NCBI GenBank assembly: GCA_963723765.1 | Contig: CAVRSD010000011.1 | Span: 62,001 to 126,000 of the forward strand | Length of the DNA stretch: 64,000 nt | Reading direction: 5' to 3' | Origin: DATBAX01 sp963723765 | GTDB taxonomy: Bacteria; Acidobacteriota; Terriglobia; Terriglobales; Acidobacteriaceae | Part shown: piece by piece, positions 1 to 7,509 of the stretch | Layout of the letters: each line of letters starts with the position of its first letter | Numbering within the stretch: the first letter of the stretch is position 1 | Position numbers and translations under genes: made by a program | Notes under the pieces: model-generated | Database searches by the model: none | What the model saw: only the letters and a program-made list of their open reading frames with translations | Told to the model about the DNA's origin: nothing

Positions 1-1
1 T

Positions 2-676
2 TTTCAAGCAAAAGAAAAAACGGCGCCGGCAACGAGTCACACCGGACTCGCGCAGACCGAGAAACCTAAAAGCTGGGCGTTTTTGGACCTTTTCCATGTT
101 GTTCCACAGTGGGGACTTGCTCTAGCTGCCATTCTGCTCCTGGCTGCAAGTGGCTATCTGGCGAATGCGAACCGGCAATTGCGGCATCAGGTGGACCATT
201 CCGAAGCTGAACGCGCCGCTCTCTCACAACGTGAACAGCAGCTGCGAAAACAGATCGAGGTCCACCCATCGGAAAATTCTGGGAGTGCAACAACGAAACC
301 AGGCGAGGGGTCGCAACCGCCGGCCGATCAGCTCCAGGTCGCTGCTTTCGTTCTTGTCCCCGCACTCCGCGGCTCCGGCCCACTTCCAACGGTTTCAGTA
401 TCTGCGGACACTGACCTTGTCGTGCTGAGATTAGAACTTGAGGCCAACGAATTTCGCAGATATCGAGTCGCTCTCGAGGAGTCGGCAACTCGGCAAACCG
501 TGTGGCGCAGCGCCGATTTAAAGGCTTTTATTGATAATGGCAAGCAAGCTGTTTCCTTTGCGCTTCGCAGAGATATTTTGAAGCAACAGAATTACATTTT
601 GCAGCTCGAGGGCATTCGTGCGAATGGGACAGCCGAATTGGCCAGCAGCTATTCCTTCAGAGTGTTGTTAAAGTAG
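2..676 (+). CDS. Anti-sigma-factor-like membrane protein (5' end outside window)
   Basis: The reading frame is open from base 2, so the start lies outside the window; the first visible candidate is only a TTG at 83. A Lys/Pro-rich linker is followed by one hydrophobic segment (WGLALAAILLLAASGYLA), a short charged coiled-coil-like stretch (about 30 residues after the membrane segment), and a roughly 110-residue extracytoplasmic domain. This layout matches the C-terminal part of acidobacterial anti-sigma factors that have an N-terminal zinc-finger domain, which would lie off the edge. It sits 55 bp upstream of a CHAT peptidase gene on the same strand. ECF sigma/anti-sigma pairs are common beside CHAT-TPR genes in this phylum. 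The role as an anti-sigma factor is inference from layout and context, since the diagnostic domain is not visible. Confidence 0.55.
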   Translation, partial: FQAKEKTAPATSHTGLAQTEKPKSWAFLDLFHVVPQWGLALAAILLLAASGYLANANRQLRHQVDHSEAERAALSQREQQLRKQIEVHPSENSGSATTKPGEGSQPPADQLQVAAFVLVPALRGSGPLPTVSVSADTDLVVLRLELEANEFRRYRVALEESATRQTVWRSADLKAFIDNGKQAVSFALRRDILKQQNYILQLEGIRANGTAELASSYSFRVLLK

Positions 677-731
677 CGTTTTTTCGAATCTGGCCGAAGG
701 CAGGCCTAGTGCTTCGGCCCGGTGTATTTTG

Positions 732-3700
732 ATGCAAGATCATTCCAGTTTTCGCGATCGTCTCCATCCTCGCTATGGCACCGCTTGCGTCATTCTCTTG
801 GCAATCCTCATCCACTCAATTCTTGCCTCAACAGCCTTTGGCCAAATAGGGTCACCGCCCCAGAAGGGAATTGTAAGTCTGCAACCAGGCGAAGCCATCG
901 AGCGGGAAATCTCCGGAAAATCTCCTGACAATTACGAAATTACTCTTGCAGCCGGCCAATATGCCGGTATTACCGTGGAACAACGGGGGATCGACGTTGC
1001 TGTGTACGTCGTAGATCCCGACGGCAAAGTCTCAGCAGAGTTCGACTCAGAAGCAAGAATTCAGGGCGAGGAACACGTTGGCCTTACCTCCGAATCGGCT
1101 GGCCATTATCAACTCAGCGTCAGGGCAAAGTATCCCAGGGCCGTGGCAGGCCAGTATCGAATCCGAGTTACAGAAATCCGTCCGGCAACGGAACCAGACC
1201 GGCTATGGTTCGAGGCCCACCAACTTACTGTGCAGGCCCAACACAAGAGTGAAGGCGGCAATAACGATGATGCGCGCCAACTTGCCGCACGCGCTCTGGA
1301 AGATGCAGAAAAAGCTCTGGGACCAAAAGATCCCTACGTCGGTGATCTGTTGGTCAAATTGGCGGAACTGGAGAGAACCAAAGACAATCCGGTAAGAGCT
1401 GAAGAACTATTGCAGCGTGCCATCGCCGTGGATGAGGCGGCACTGGGCCGCGAGCATCCACAAACGGCATTCGCCTTGCTCCGATTGGGAGCGCTTTACA
1501 ATGCGCTCGGCGCCAGCGCCAAGGCCGAGCCTTTGTTTCAAGAATCACTGGCGATCACAGAAAAAACGCTGGGGAATGAGCACCCCAGATTTGTCGTTTG
1601 CCTGATGAATGTGTCGGCGCTGCACATGTACCGTGAAGATTACGAGAGTGCCTTACCGGAGCTGCAACGCGCCCTTGTAATCGCGGAAAAAAGTCTTGAA
1701 CCCGACGACATATGGCGAATCGGTGTCATCAATAATCTGGCGGACGTCTATCGCTCCCTGAAGGACTACGATCGCGCCGAGCCCTTGACCGAGCAAACGA
1801 TTGAGCTGGTTGAAAAGAAGTTTGGTCCGGACTATCCCCGCCTTTCCGATCCACTCATGAACCTGGCCATTATTGCCCGCGAAAGAAAACAGTATCCACG
1901 TGCACTTGAATTGCTCGGACGGGCCCTGGCAATTCGAGAGAAGGCTTATGGACCGCGAAATTCGCAGACTGCCGCAATTCTTATCACCATCGGCAACGTT
2001 TACCGCGCCGAGGGCGAATATGAAAAAGCGCTGGAAACGTATCAACGCGCGCGCGATATTTTGGAAGTCTCTGCCGGCCCTTACCACTCACTAACGCTGC
2101 TGGCTTATGTCAATGCCGCGATTGCCTATGCCGCCCTTGGCGATGTCCCGCACGCCATCGAATATCAAACACGAGCCGATTCCGTTCTGGAGAAAAGCAT
2201 TGAATTGAATCTGGCGATCGGCTCGGAACGGGAAAAGTTCGACTATCTGAGCTCGGCTTCGGAACGGACCGATCGCACGGTTTCGTTGAATGCACTACTG
2301 GCTCCAGGCAGCCCCGCAGCCACAGAATTAGCAGCGCTCGTTTTATTGCAACGCAAGGGGCGCGTTCTCGATGCAATGTCCGACAGCATGGGCGCGGTTC
2401 GTGAGCGCCTGAATAGCGCAGATCAAACGCTCCTCGATGAGTTGGACAAAACCACCGCACAACTGGCGAAACTCTCGCTTCACGGTGCCGGAAAAACACC
2501 ACCCGAGGAATATCAAAAACAACTGGCGGCCTTGGAGGAGCAAAGAGAAAAACTGGAGGCGGACATCAGCCGACGCAGCGCAGAGTTCCGCACTCAGGTA
2601 CAGACCGTAACGGTGGCAGCGGTGCAGTCAGCCATCCCTCGCCAGGCGGCGCTCATCGAATTTGCCACTTACCGCCCCTTTGATGCAAAAGCCGATAGCG
2701 ACCTGCACGCTTATGGTGAACCTCATTACATCGCCTACATATTTCGCCAACAAGGCGGAATCCAATGGAAAGATCTGGGGCCAACGAAAGCCATTGACGA
2801 CGCAGTGGCCGCAATGCGAAAGGCTCTACGTGATCCCGAGAGCAAAGATGTAAAGCAGTTGGCTCGGGCTTTGGATGAAAAAACCATGCAACCGGTGCGT
2901 ACGTTGACAGGCGATGCCACGCAACTGCTGATCTCTCCCGATGGAGAGTTGAATCTGATTCCCTTTGAGGCCCTCGCGGACGAGCACGGACAATATTTAC
3001 TGGAGCGCTATTCCATCAGTTACCTGACCACGGGGCGCGACTTGTTGCGCATGCAGGTGCAGCGCGCGAGCAAGAGCGGGCCGGTGGTGATTGCTGATCC
3101 ACTTTTTGGAGAGCCGACGGAGATGGCCAGCACAAATCCGCCGAAACTGCGAGCGTCCAGGCCGGTGACAGCACGGCGAAGTATCACCACTGCGCATGAC
3201 CTCTCCGGCGTTTATTTCGCACCGCTCGCCGGTACCGGGCTGGAAGCACTCGCCATCAAAGCGCAATTTCCTGAATCGCAACTCCTTACCGGACAACGGG
3301 CGACGGAATCCGCAATTAAGCAAATCAACGCGCCGAGTATTCTGCACATCGCAACCCACGGATTTTTCCTGGAGGACGCCAGCCCGAGCCATTCTCCCGA
3401 TCATTCCCCGAATCCGCAGCGTGGTGTGCAGGCAGACGCCCAGACTGACAATCCCCTGCTTCGCTCCGGTCTGGCGCTCGCCGGCGCCAACCTGAGCCAC
3501 ACCGGCGCCGACAAGGGTATCCTCACCGCCCTCGAAGCTTCGAATCTCAATCTTTGGGGAACAAAGCTGGTTACACTATCCGCCTGCGACACCGGTGTGG
3601 GAGAAATCAGAAACGGCGAAGGGGTGTATGGGCTGCGTCGCGCTTTTGTTCTCGCTGGAGCGGAGTCGGTAGTAATGAGCCTGTGGCCGGTCAGTGACTA

Positions 3701-3881
3701 TACGACCCGGGAACTGATGACCTCGTATTACACTGGCCTCAAAAACGGGCTGGGACGGGGCGAAGCGCTCCGTCAAACCAAACTTGCCATGCTGAAACAC
3801 AAAGACCGCCGGCATCCTTTCTATTGGGCAAGTTTCATCCAGTCCGGAGACTGGGCCACCCTCGATGGACACCGTGAGTAA
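732..3881 (+). CDS. Secreted or periplasmic CHAT-domain TPR peptidase
   Basis: About 1,049 residues, starting at ATG 732 (a TTG three bases earlier is less likely). An N-terminal hydrophobic segment (VILLAILIHSILASTAFGQ) looks like a signal peptide. A beta-rich region at about 45-150 resembles a PPC-type domain. Then come kinesin-light-chain-like TPRs at about 190-500 (repeated LG-x-EHP and A..LFQ.SLAI motifs), a helical linker, and a C-terminal CHAT domain at about 700-1,050. The CHAT His-Cys dyad is visible in HIATHGF (about residue 875) and SACDTG (about residue 953). CHAT proteins are caspase-like cysteine peptidases usually switched on through the TPR part. The gene follows the anti-sigma-like gene. 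Substrate unknown; a proteolytic role in signalling or cell death is inference. Confidence 0.88.
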   Translation: MQDHSSFRDRLHPRYGTACVILLAILIHSILASTAFGQIGSPPQKGIVSLQPGEAIEREISGKSPDNYEITLAAGQYAGITVEQRGIDVAVYVVDPDGKVSAEFDSEARIQGEEHVGLTSESAGHYQLSVRAKYPRAVAGQYRIRVTEIRPATEPDRLWFEAHQLTVQAQHKSEGGNNDDARQLAARALEDAEKALGPKDPYVGDLLVKLAELERTKDNPVRAEELLQRAIAVDEAALGREHPQTAFALLRLGALYNALGASAKAEPLFQESLAITEKTLGNEHPRFVVCLMNVSALHMYREDYESALPELQRALVIAEKSLEPDDIWRIGVINNLADVYRSLKDYDRAEPLTEQTIELVEKKFGPDYPRLSDPLMNLAIIARERKQYPRALELLGRALAIREKAYGPRNSQTAAILITIGNVYRAEGEYEKALETYQRARDILEVSAGPYHSLTLLAYVNAAIAYAALGDVPHAIEYQTRADSVLEKSIELNLAIGSEREKFDYLSSASERTDRTVSLNALLAPGSPAATELAALVLLQRKGRVLDAMSDSMGAVRERLNSADQTLLDELDKTTAQLAKLSLHGAGKTPPEEYQKQLAALEEQREKLEADISRRSAEFRTQVQTVTVAAVQSAIPRQAALIEFATYRPFDAKADSDLHAYGEPHYIAYIFRQQGGIQWKDLGPTKAIDDAVAAMRKALRDPESKDVKQLARALDEKTMQPVRTLTGDATQLLISPDGELNLIPFEALADEHGQYLLERYSISYLTTGRDLLRMQVQRASKSGPVVIADPLFGEPTEMASTNPPKLRASRPVTARRSITTAHDLSGVYFAPLAGTGLEALAIKAQFPESQLLTGQRATESAIKQINAPSILHIATHGFFLEDASPSHSPDHSPNPQRGVQADAQTDNPLLRSGLALAGANLSHTGADKGILTALEASNLNLWGTKLVTLSACDTGVGEIRNGEGVYGLRRAFVLAGAESVVMSLWPVSDYTTRELMTSYYTGLKNGLGRGEALRQTKLAMLKHKDRRHPFYWASFIQSGDWATLDGHRE

Positions 3882-4043
3882 GACGCCAGAAGCATATTCC
3901 GCTTGCTCACAAATCTCGGACCTTTCACTCTCGCGCAAAAATTCCAAGATTGCACTGCGACTCCAATCGCTCTGTTCCTCTGCAACCTCATAGCTCATTT
4001 CTAAAACCTGTTTTCCCCGCCAACTGAATAATTTCCGTCACGC

Positions 4044-4070
4044 TGAAATGTTTTCCCGGGTTTTGTCTTA
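4044..4070 (+). promoter_or_regulatory. Putative ECF-sigma promoter upstream of the 4139 gene
   Basis: TGAAATGTTTTCC at 4044 and GTCTTA at 4065 lie 21 bp apart, measured from first base to first base. The same two elements with identical spacing recur at 25178/25199, again just ahead of a short reading frame with a GAGGT-type ribosome site. A -35 containing GAAA and a -10 containing GTCTT fits ECF promoters rather than sigma-70. The link to a sigma factor encoded left of the window is inference. Confidence 0.5.
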
Positions 4071-4138
4071 TCTCAGCAGACGTTCTAGTGAGCGCAGCCC
4101 AGCAACAGGGCAATCTCAACGTCAAATGAGGTGATGTC

Positions 4139-5578
4139 ATGAAAATCCCAACCCGACCACTCTTAACTGTTTGTGCAACTCTGCTGTTGTGCAGCCTGCT
4201 TCAAGCCCAAATTACTGGTGTCACAGCCGGTACGGATCTTACGGGAGGCGGAACAACTGGCAACGTCACACTCAATGTGGACACAACCAAGGTGCCACGC
4301 CTGGCGGCAGCCAATACTTTTACTGGTAATCAATCGGTGAAGGGAAACGTCACCGCTACCGGGACCGTGTCGGGGAGCGAGTTCCTGTTGGGAAGCAATC
4401 TCTTTGGCATCGGCTCGGTCGCCAACGGAAATGCGTTCCTTGGATTCTCGGGAAACACTTCAACCAGCGGTACCGACAATACAGGCACTGGCTATCAAGC
4501 CCTGCTCGCCAACACTAGCGGTGGCGCCAACTCCGCATTCGGCAGTTTCGCGTTGTATTCGAATCAGGCCGGAGAACTGAATACCGCAGTGGGCGCCTAT
4601 GCCCTGTATTTGAATGTGGGCGGCGAAAACACAGCTTTGGGCGAACAAGCACTCGTTTCAAACACAACCGGGTCGGACAACACGGCTGCCGGTCTTTCAG
4701 CACTCGCCAACAACGAGACCGGAGGAAGCAATGTTGCGTTTGGCGAATATACGCTCTTCGACAACACCACGGGAAATTTCAACACTGCAGTCGGAGTCAA
4801 CAGCGGCGGGACTACAGGAGCCAGTTCATCCAACACATTCCTCGGATTTGACGCTTCGAACTCCGTCAACCCCATTACCAACGCCACCGCGATCGGGGCC
4901 AATGCAATCGTCGGAGAAAACAATGCGTTGATCCTGGGAGGAACCGGGAAAACCGCCGTGGCTGTAGGCATCGGTACCGCAACTCCGTATACCGATTACG
5001 CCCTGGACGTCGAAACGATAAAGAGCAACGGCGTCATCAATGGCGGAGTAGTCGTGAACGCAAGCGGCGGCAACCTCTATTTGGGAATGACGAATACGGT
5101 CCATAAATTCCGGGTCGACACCAACGGTGTGGCCTATGCGGACGGAGGATTTGTTGCCAGTGGCGCGGATTTCGCCGAGTCCGTAGCTGTGCGTGGTGCG
5201 CGTTCACAATACCAACCCGGCAATCTTCTGGAAATTGCCGGCGGAGCGCACCGTACCCTCGCCCTATCTCATGGGGCTTACTCAACGCGAGTAGCGGGCA
5301 TTTATTCGACCAAGCCCGGCGTTCTCGCAACCCCCCATGCCATCGACGAGAAAGCGGATGGCGAAGTCCCACTCGCGGTTATCGGGATTGTGCCTTGCAA
5401 CGTAACGGCCGAGAACGGGTCCATTCAGGAAGGCGATCTACTAGTCGCCTCCTCACGTCCAGGATTCGCCATGAAGGGAACCGATCGCCGCCGCATGCTT
5501 GGAGCGGTGGTTGGCAAAGCACTGGAACCACTCCCAAAAGGCGCCGGAATGATTCAAGTTCTCGTCACCCTGCAGTAG
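4139..5578 (+). CDS. Secreted beta-roll repeat protein, adhesin or tail-fibre-like
   Basis: 479 residues, with GAGGTG ahead of ATG 4139. A signal peptide (LLTVCATLLLCSLLQAQ) precedes a Gly/Thr-rich region (VTAGTDLTGGGTTGNVTLN) typical of trimeric fibre proteins. From about residue 115 to 235 there are six or seven repeats of about 17 residues of the form N-T-A-x-G-x-x-A-L-x-x-N-x-x-G (for example NTAVGAYALYLNVGGE and NTALGEQALVSNTTGSD), reminiscent of the YadA head beta-roll. The C-terminal 130 residues form a separate conserved-looking domain (AENGSIQEGDLLVASSRPG, VVGKALEPL) seen in many acidobacterial fibre-like proteins. No membrane anchor is visible. It lies behind an ECF-like promoter. 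A surface-exposed or secreted structural role is likely; adhesion is inference. Confidence 0.7.
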   Translation: MKIPTRPLLTVCATLLLCSLLQAQITGVTAGTDLTGGGTTGNVTLNVDTTKVPRLAAANTFTGNQSVKGNVTATGTVSGSEFLLGSNLFGIGSVANGNAFLGFSGNTSTSGTDNTGTGYQALLANTSGGANSAFGSFALYSNQAGELNTAVGAYALYLNVGGENTALGEQALVSNTTGSDNTAAGLSALANNETGGSNVAFGEYTLFDNTTGNFNTAVGVNSGGTTGASSSNTFLGFDASNSVNPITNATAIGANAIVGENNALILGGTGKTAVAVGIGTATPYTDYALDVETIKSNGVINGGVVVNASGGNLYLGMTNTVHKFRVDTNGVAYADGGFVASGADFAESVAVRGARSQYQPGNLLEIAGGAHRTLALSHGAYSTRVAGIYSTKPGVLATPHAIDEKADGEVPLAVIGIVPCNVTAENGSIQEGDLLVASSRPGFAMKGTDRRRMLGAVVGKALEPLPKGAGMIQVLVTLQ

Positions 5579-5666
5579 TAAATGTTGCCATCAGTTTTCA
5601 AACCAGAGAAACCCGTCAAGCGGAAATTGAGTTTTTAAATCTGAAATTTACAAACGGAGGCCGACA

Positions 5667-6467
5667 ATGATCAATAAATCTTTGCTGTTCGCAGTGGTAC
5701 TCACTCTCTCGTCTTTGGCTTTAGCCCAGGACCAAGTCGAAGCAACGGTCACCGAGGCGCCCTCGCCCGATGCGACCACAACCTGTAGCGTCACTTTTTC
5801 CAGCGGGACCAGCACCAATGCGACCCAGTTCTGCGTAACCGTAAACGGAAACATTCCTCAGTTCAGCGTTGCGGGCGGAGAGATGATCGATAGCAGTGAC
5901 GATTTAGAAGGGTACGGCGTTTGCGACGTAAGCGCCAATGTCGGCTACTACGATTACGCCGCCTTCGACAGCGGCAACTGGGGATCGTCCACCCTCACCC
6001 ACAGCGGGAATGTTGTGACCGTTACTCGCAAAACTAGTGACGGCATCTGGGAGTTGACTCAAAAAATCACGAATATTCCCGGCACTGCAACCGGCCCGGG
6101 CTCCGCCAAAGTTTCGATGGCACTCAAGAACCTGAGCAGCATTTCCCGGACCGCTTATATCCTGCGGTACGCGGATGTGAACGCCGAAAACGATGTTTCG
6201 GGCAACGATTTTGACTTCACCGCACAAACCGTTTACGGGCTGGAACCGGGGAACCGCGGCCTGAGCAGCACCAACAATACGTTCAATATCGACTTCGGCC
6301 AGGATACCGTCGCCCAGGGTTCAAACCACCCTCCGGATCCGTGCAATGCATTCACCAGTGTCGCAACTCACCCGTTCCATGGCGATGGCTCGTTCCTACA
6401 ATTCTGGTCAGTCAACGCCGCTCACAATGCAACTAAGACTGTGATCAGCACCTATAAACCAATCTAA
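5667..6467 (+). CDS. Secreted protein of unknown function
   Basis: 266 residues with a strong ribosome site (GGAGG) just before ATG 5667 and a clear signal peptide (MINKSLLFAVVLTLSSLALA). The mature part is rich in Thr, Ser, Asn and Gly, has four Cys (TTCSV, QFCVT, GVCDV, DPCNA) that could form disulfides, and has a pattern suggesting beta-sandwich structure. I recognise no family. It follows the fibre-like gene after 88 bp and ends just before a strong terminator, so the two genes probably form one transcript under the promoter at 4044. Confidence 0.65.
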   Translation: MINKSLLFAVVLTLSSLALAQDQVEATVTEAPSPDATTTCSVTFSSGTSTNATQFCVTVNGNIPQFSVAGGEMIDSSDDLEGYGVCDVSANVGYYDYAAFDSGNWGSSTLTHSGNVVTVTRKTSDGIWELTQKITNIPGTATGPGSAKVSMALKNLSSISRTAYILRYADVNAENDVSGNDFDFTAQTVYGLEPGNRGLSSTNNTFNIDFGQDTVAQGSNHPPDPCNAFTSVATHPFHGDGSFLQFWSVNAAHNATKTVISTYKPI

Positions 6468-6489
6468 GCTGTCTGGCGTGAGAAAAAAC

Positions 6490-6529
6490 AGGCTTGCCCC
6501 GCTCCGCGATTATGGAGCGGGATAAGCCT
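6490..6529 (+). terminator. Rho-independent terminator
   Basis: A 16-bp stem (AGGCTTGCCCCGCTCC paired with GGAGCGGGATAAGCCT, one mismatch) with an 8-base loop is followed by TTTTT at 6529-6533. It lies 23 bp after the stop of the secreted protein gene. An A-run upstream of the stem could let it work in reverse as well. Confidence 0.85.
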
Positions 6530-6577
6530 TTTTAATCCGCGCAGGCCCGTCGGGAGTAGGTATCGCTGGGCGGAAAA

Positions 6578-6610
6578 GGCCCATCCATGCAAGAAGCGCA
6601 AAGATGGGCC
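6578..6610 (-). terminator. Rho-independent terminator for the minus-strand gene at 6670-7234
   Basis: On the minus strand GGCCCATC pairs with GATGGGCC and is followed directly by TTTT. It lies about 60 bp beyond the stop of the frameshifted secreted protein gene and faces the plus-strand terminator at 6490. Confidence 0.7.
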
Positions 6611-6669
6611 GCCCGTCCTTGTTCGGGCAACCGGTCGGTCACCCGCGTGAGCAGACATCTCGACTCGAT

Positions 6670-7234
6670 CTACTGATTTTCACAAGTCACGGAATTGTTC
6701 CAGTCCACGAAAGCGCCGTTCGGATTATCCCGCCAAGCCCAAACATGCAGTTCGAAAAATGCTGGTATGCCGTATCGATTCGGGCTGTCAACCAACAGGA
6801 AGGTTTGGCCCTCAAGCACCGGCGGGGCGGGGTTATTCGTCAGCCAGGTAGCCTGGTCCACGATGAACTCAACCCCCACCAGCCGTAGCTTGCCCTTCGA
6901 CGGTTCGTAGATCAAGCGCTTGCGGATGCGAGGCGTCAATTTCGCCATTGAGCAGCGCGCCGTTGACGTAGTGTATGCCCATCGCGCCATGATCCGAACC
7001 GCTGATGCAACCAAGAAACGGTCCGTACCCCGCTGCGGTGGCAACATTGACGTCGACGAACTGCTGAGTCGCGGCGCGAACCTGTTGAACCAGTTTGGCC
7101 GGTGCCGCATGCTCGTGGCCAGCGTGCGAATTGCTGGATGCATCAGCGCTTTGTGCCGTAGCCGAGGCGCCGCCACATAGCAGGAAAACGCCAGCCAGGA
7201 TGACAGCTGCAAAAACTTCTGTCTTGGACTTCAT
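6670..7234 (-). pseudogene. Secreted hypothetical protein broken by a +1 frameshift
   Basis: Translation starts at 7234, behind a perfect AGGAGG. The product has a signal peptide (VILAGVFLLCGGASATAQS), then a conserved-looking domain (AAGYGPFLGC, GAMGIHYVN, DASHPQAL). At about 6913 one extra base throws the frame off, so the first frame ends at 6869. Removing it joins DASHPQAL directly to IYEPSKGKLRLVGVEF in the second frame, which runs on to FELHVWAWRDNPNGAFVDWN and a stop at 6670, giving about 187 residues. The restored phrase (MGIHYVN ... HPxAL-x-YEP ... LVxVEF) is typical of a secreted family I know only as hypothetical. It has its own terminator and is divergent from the regulator at 7510. 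Could be a real lesion or a base-calling error. Confidence 0.7.
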
Positions 7235-7509
7235 ACATTTCCTCCTTAAATTTTTGTACTAACGAACGATGGTGCGTAATTGCTAGCTAAACTTTTCGTA
7301 TTCAATTTGGTTTGAAGTTTCCTTACGTTCTTGTTGCTGAATTGCGTCCTGCTCACGTGGCGTATACTGCACCACCTTGTGTGGGCTGGCCATAGCGAAC
7401 ACCTGATGATTGGCTTAATCCAAATGAATTCGTAAGTTGCAGAAACCATGAGGCTTGTTTGGAAATACACCAGCCGATGTAAGATGATGACCGCATTTTG
7501 GTCGTCATT

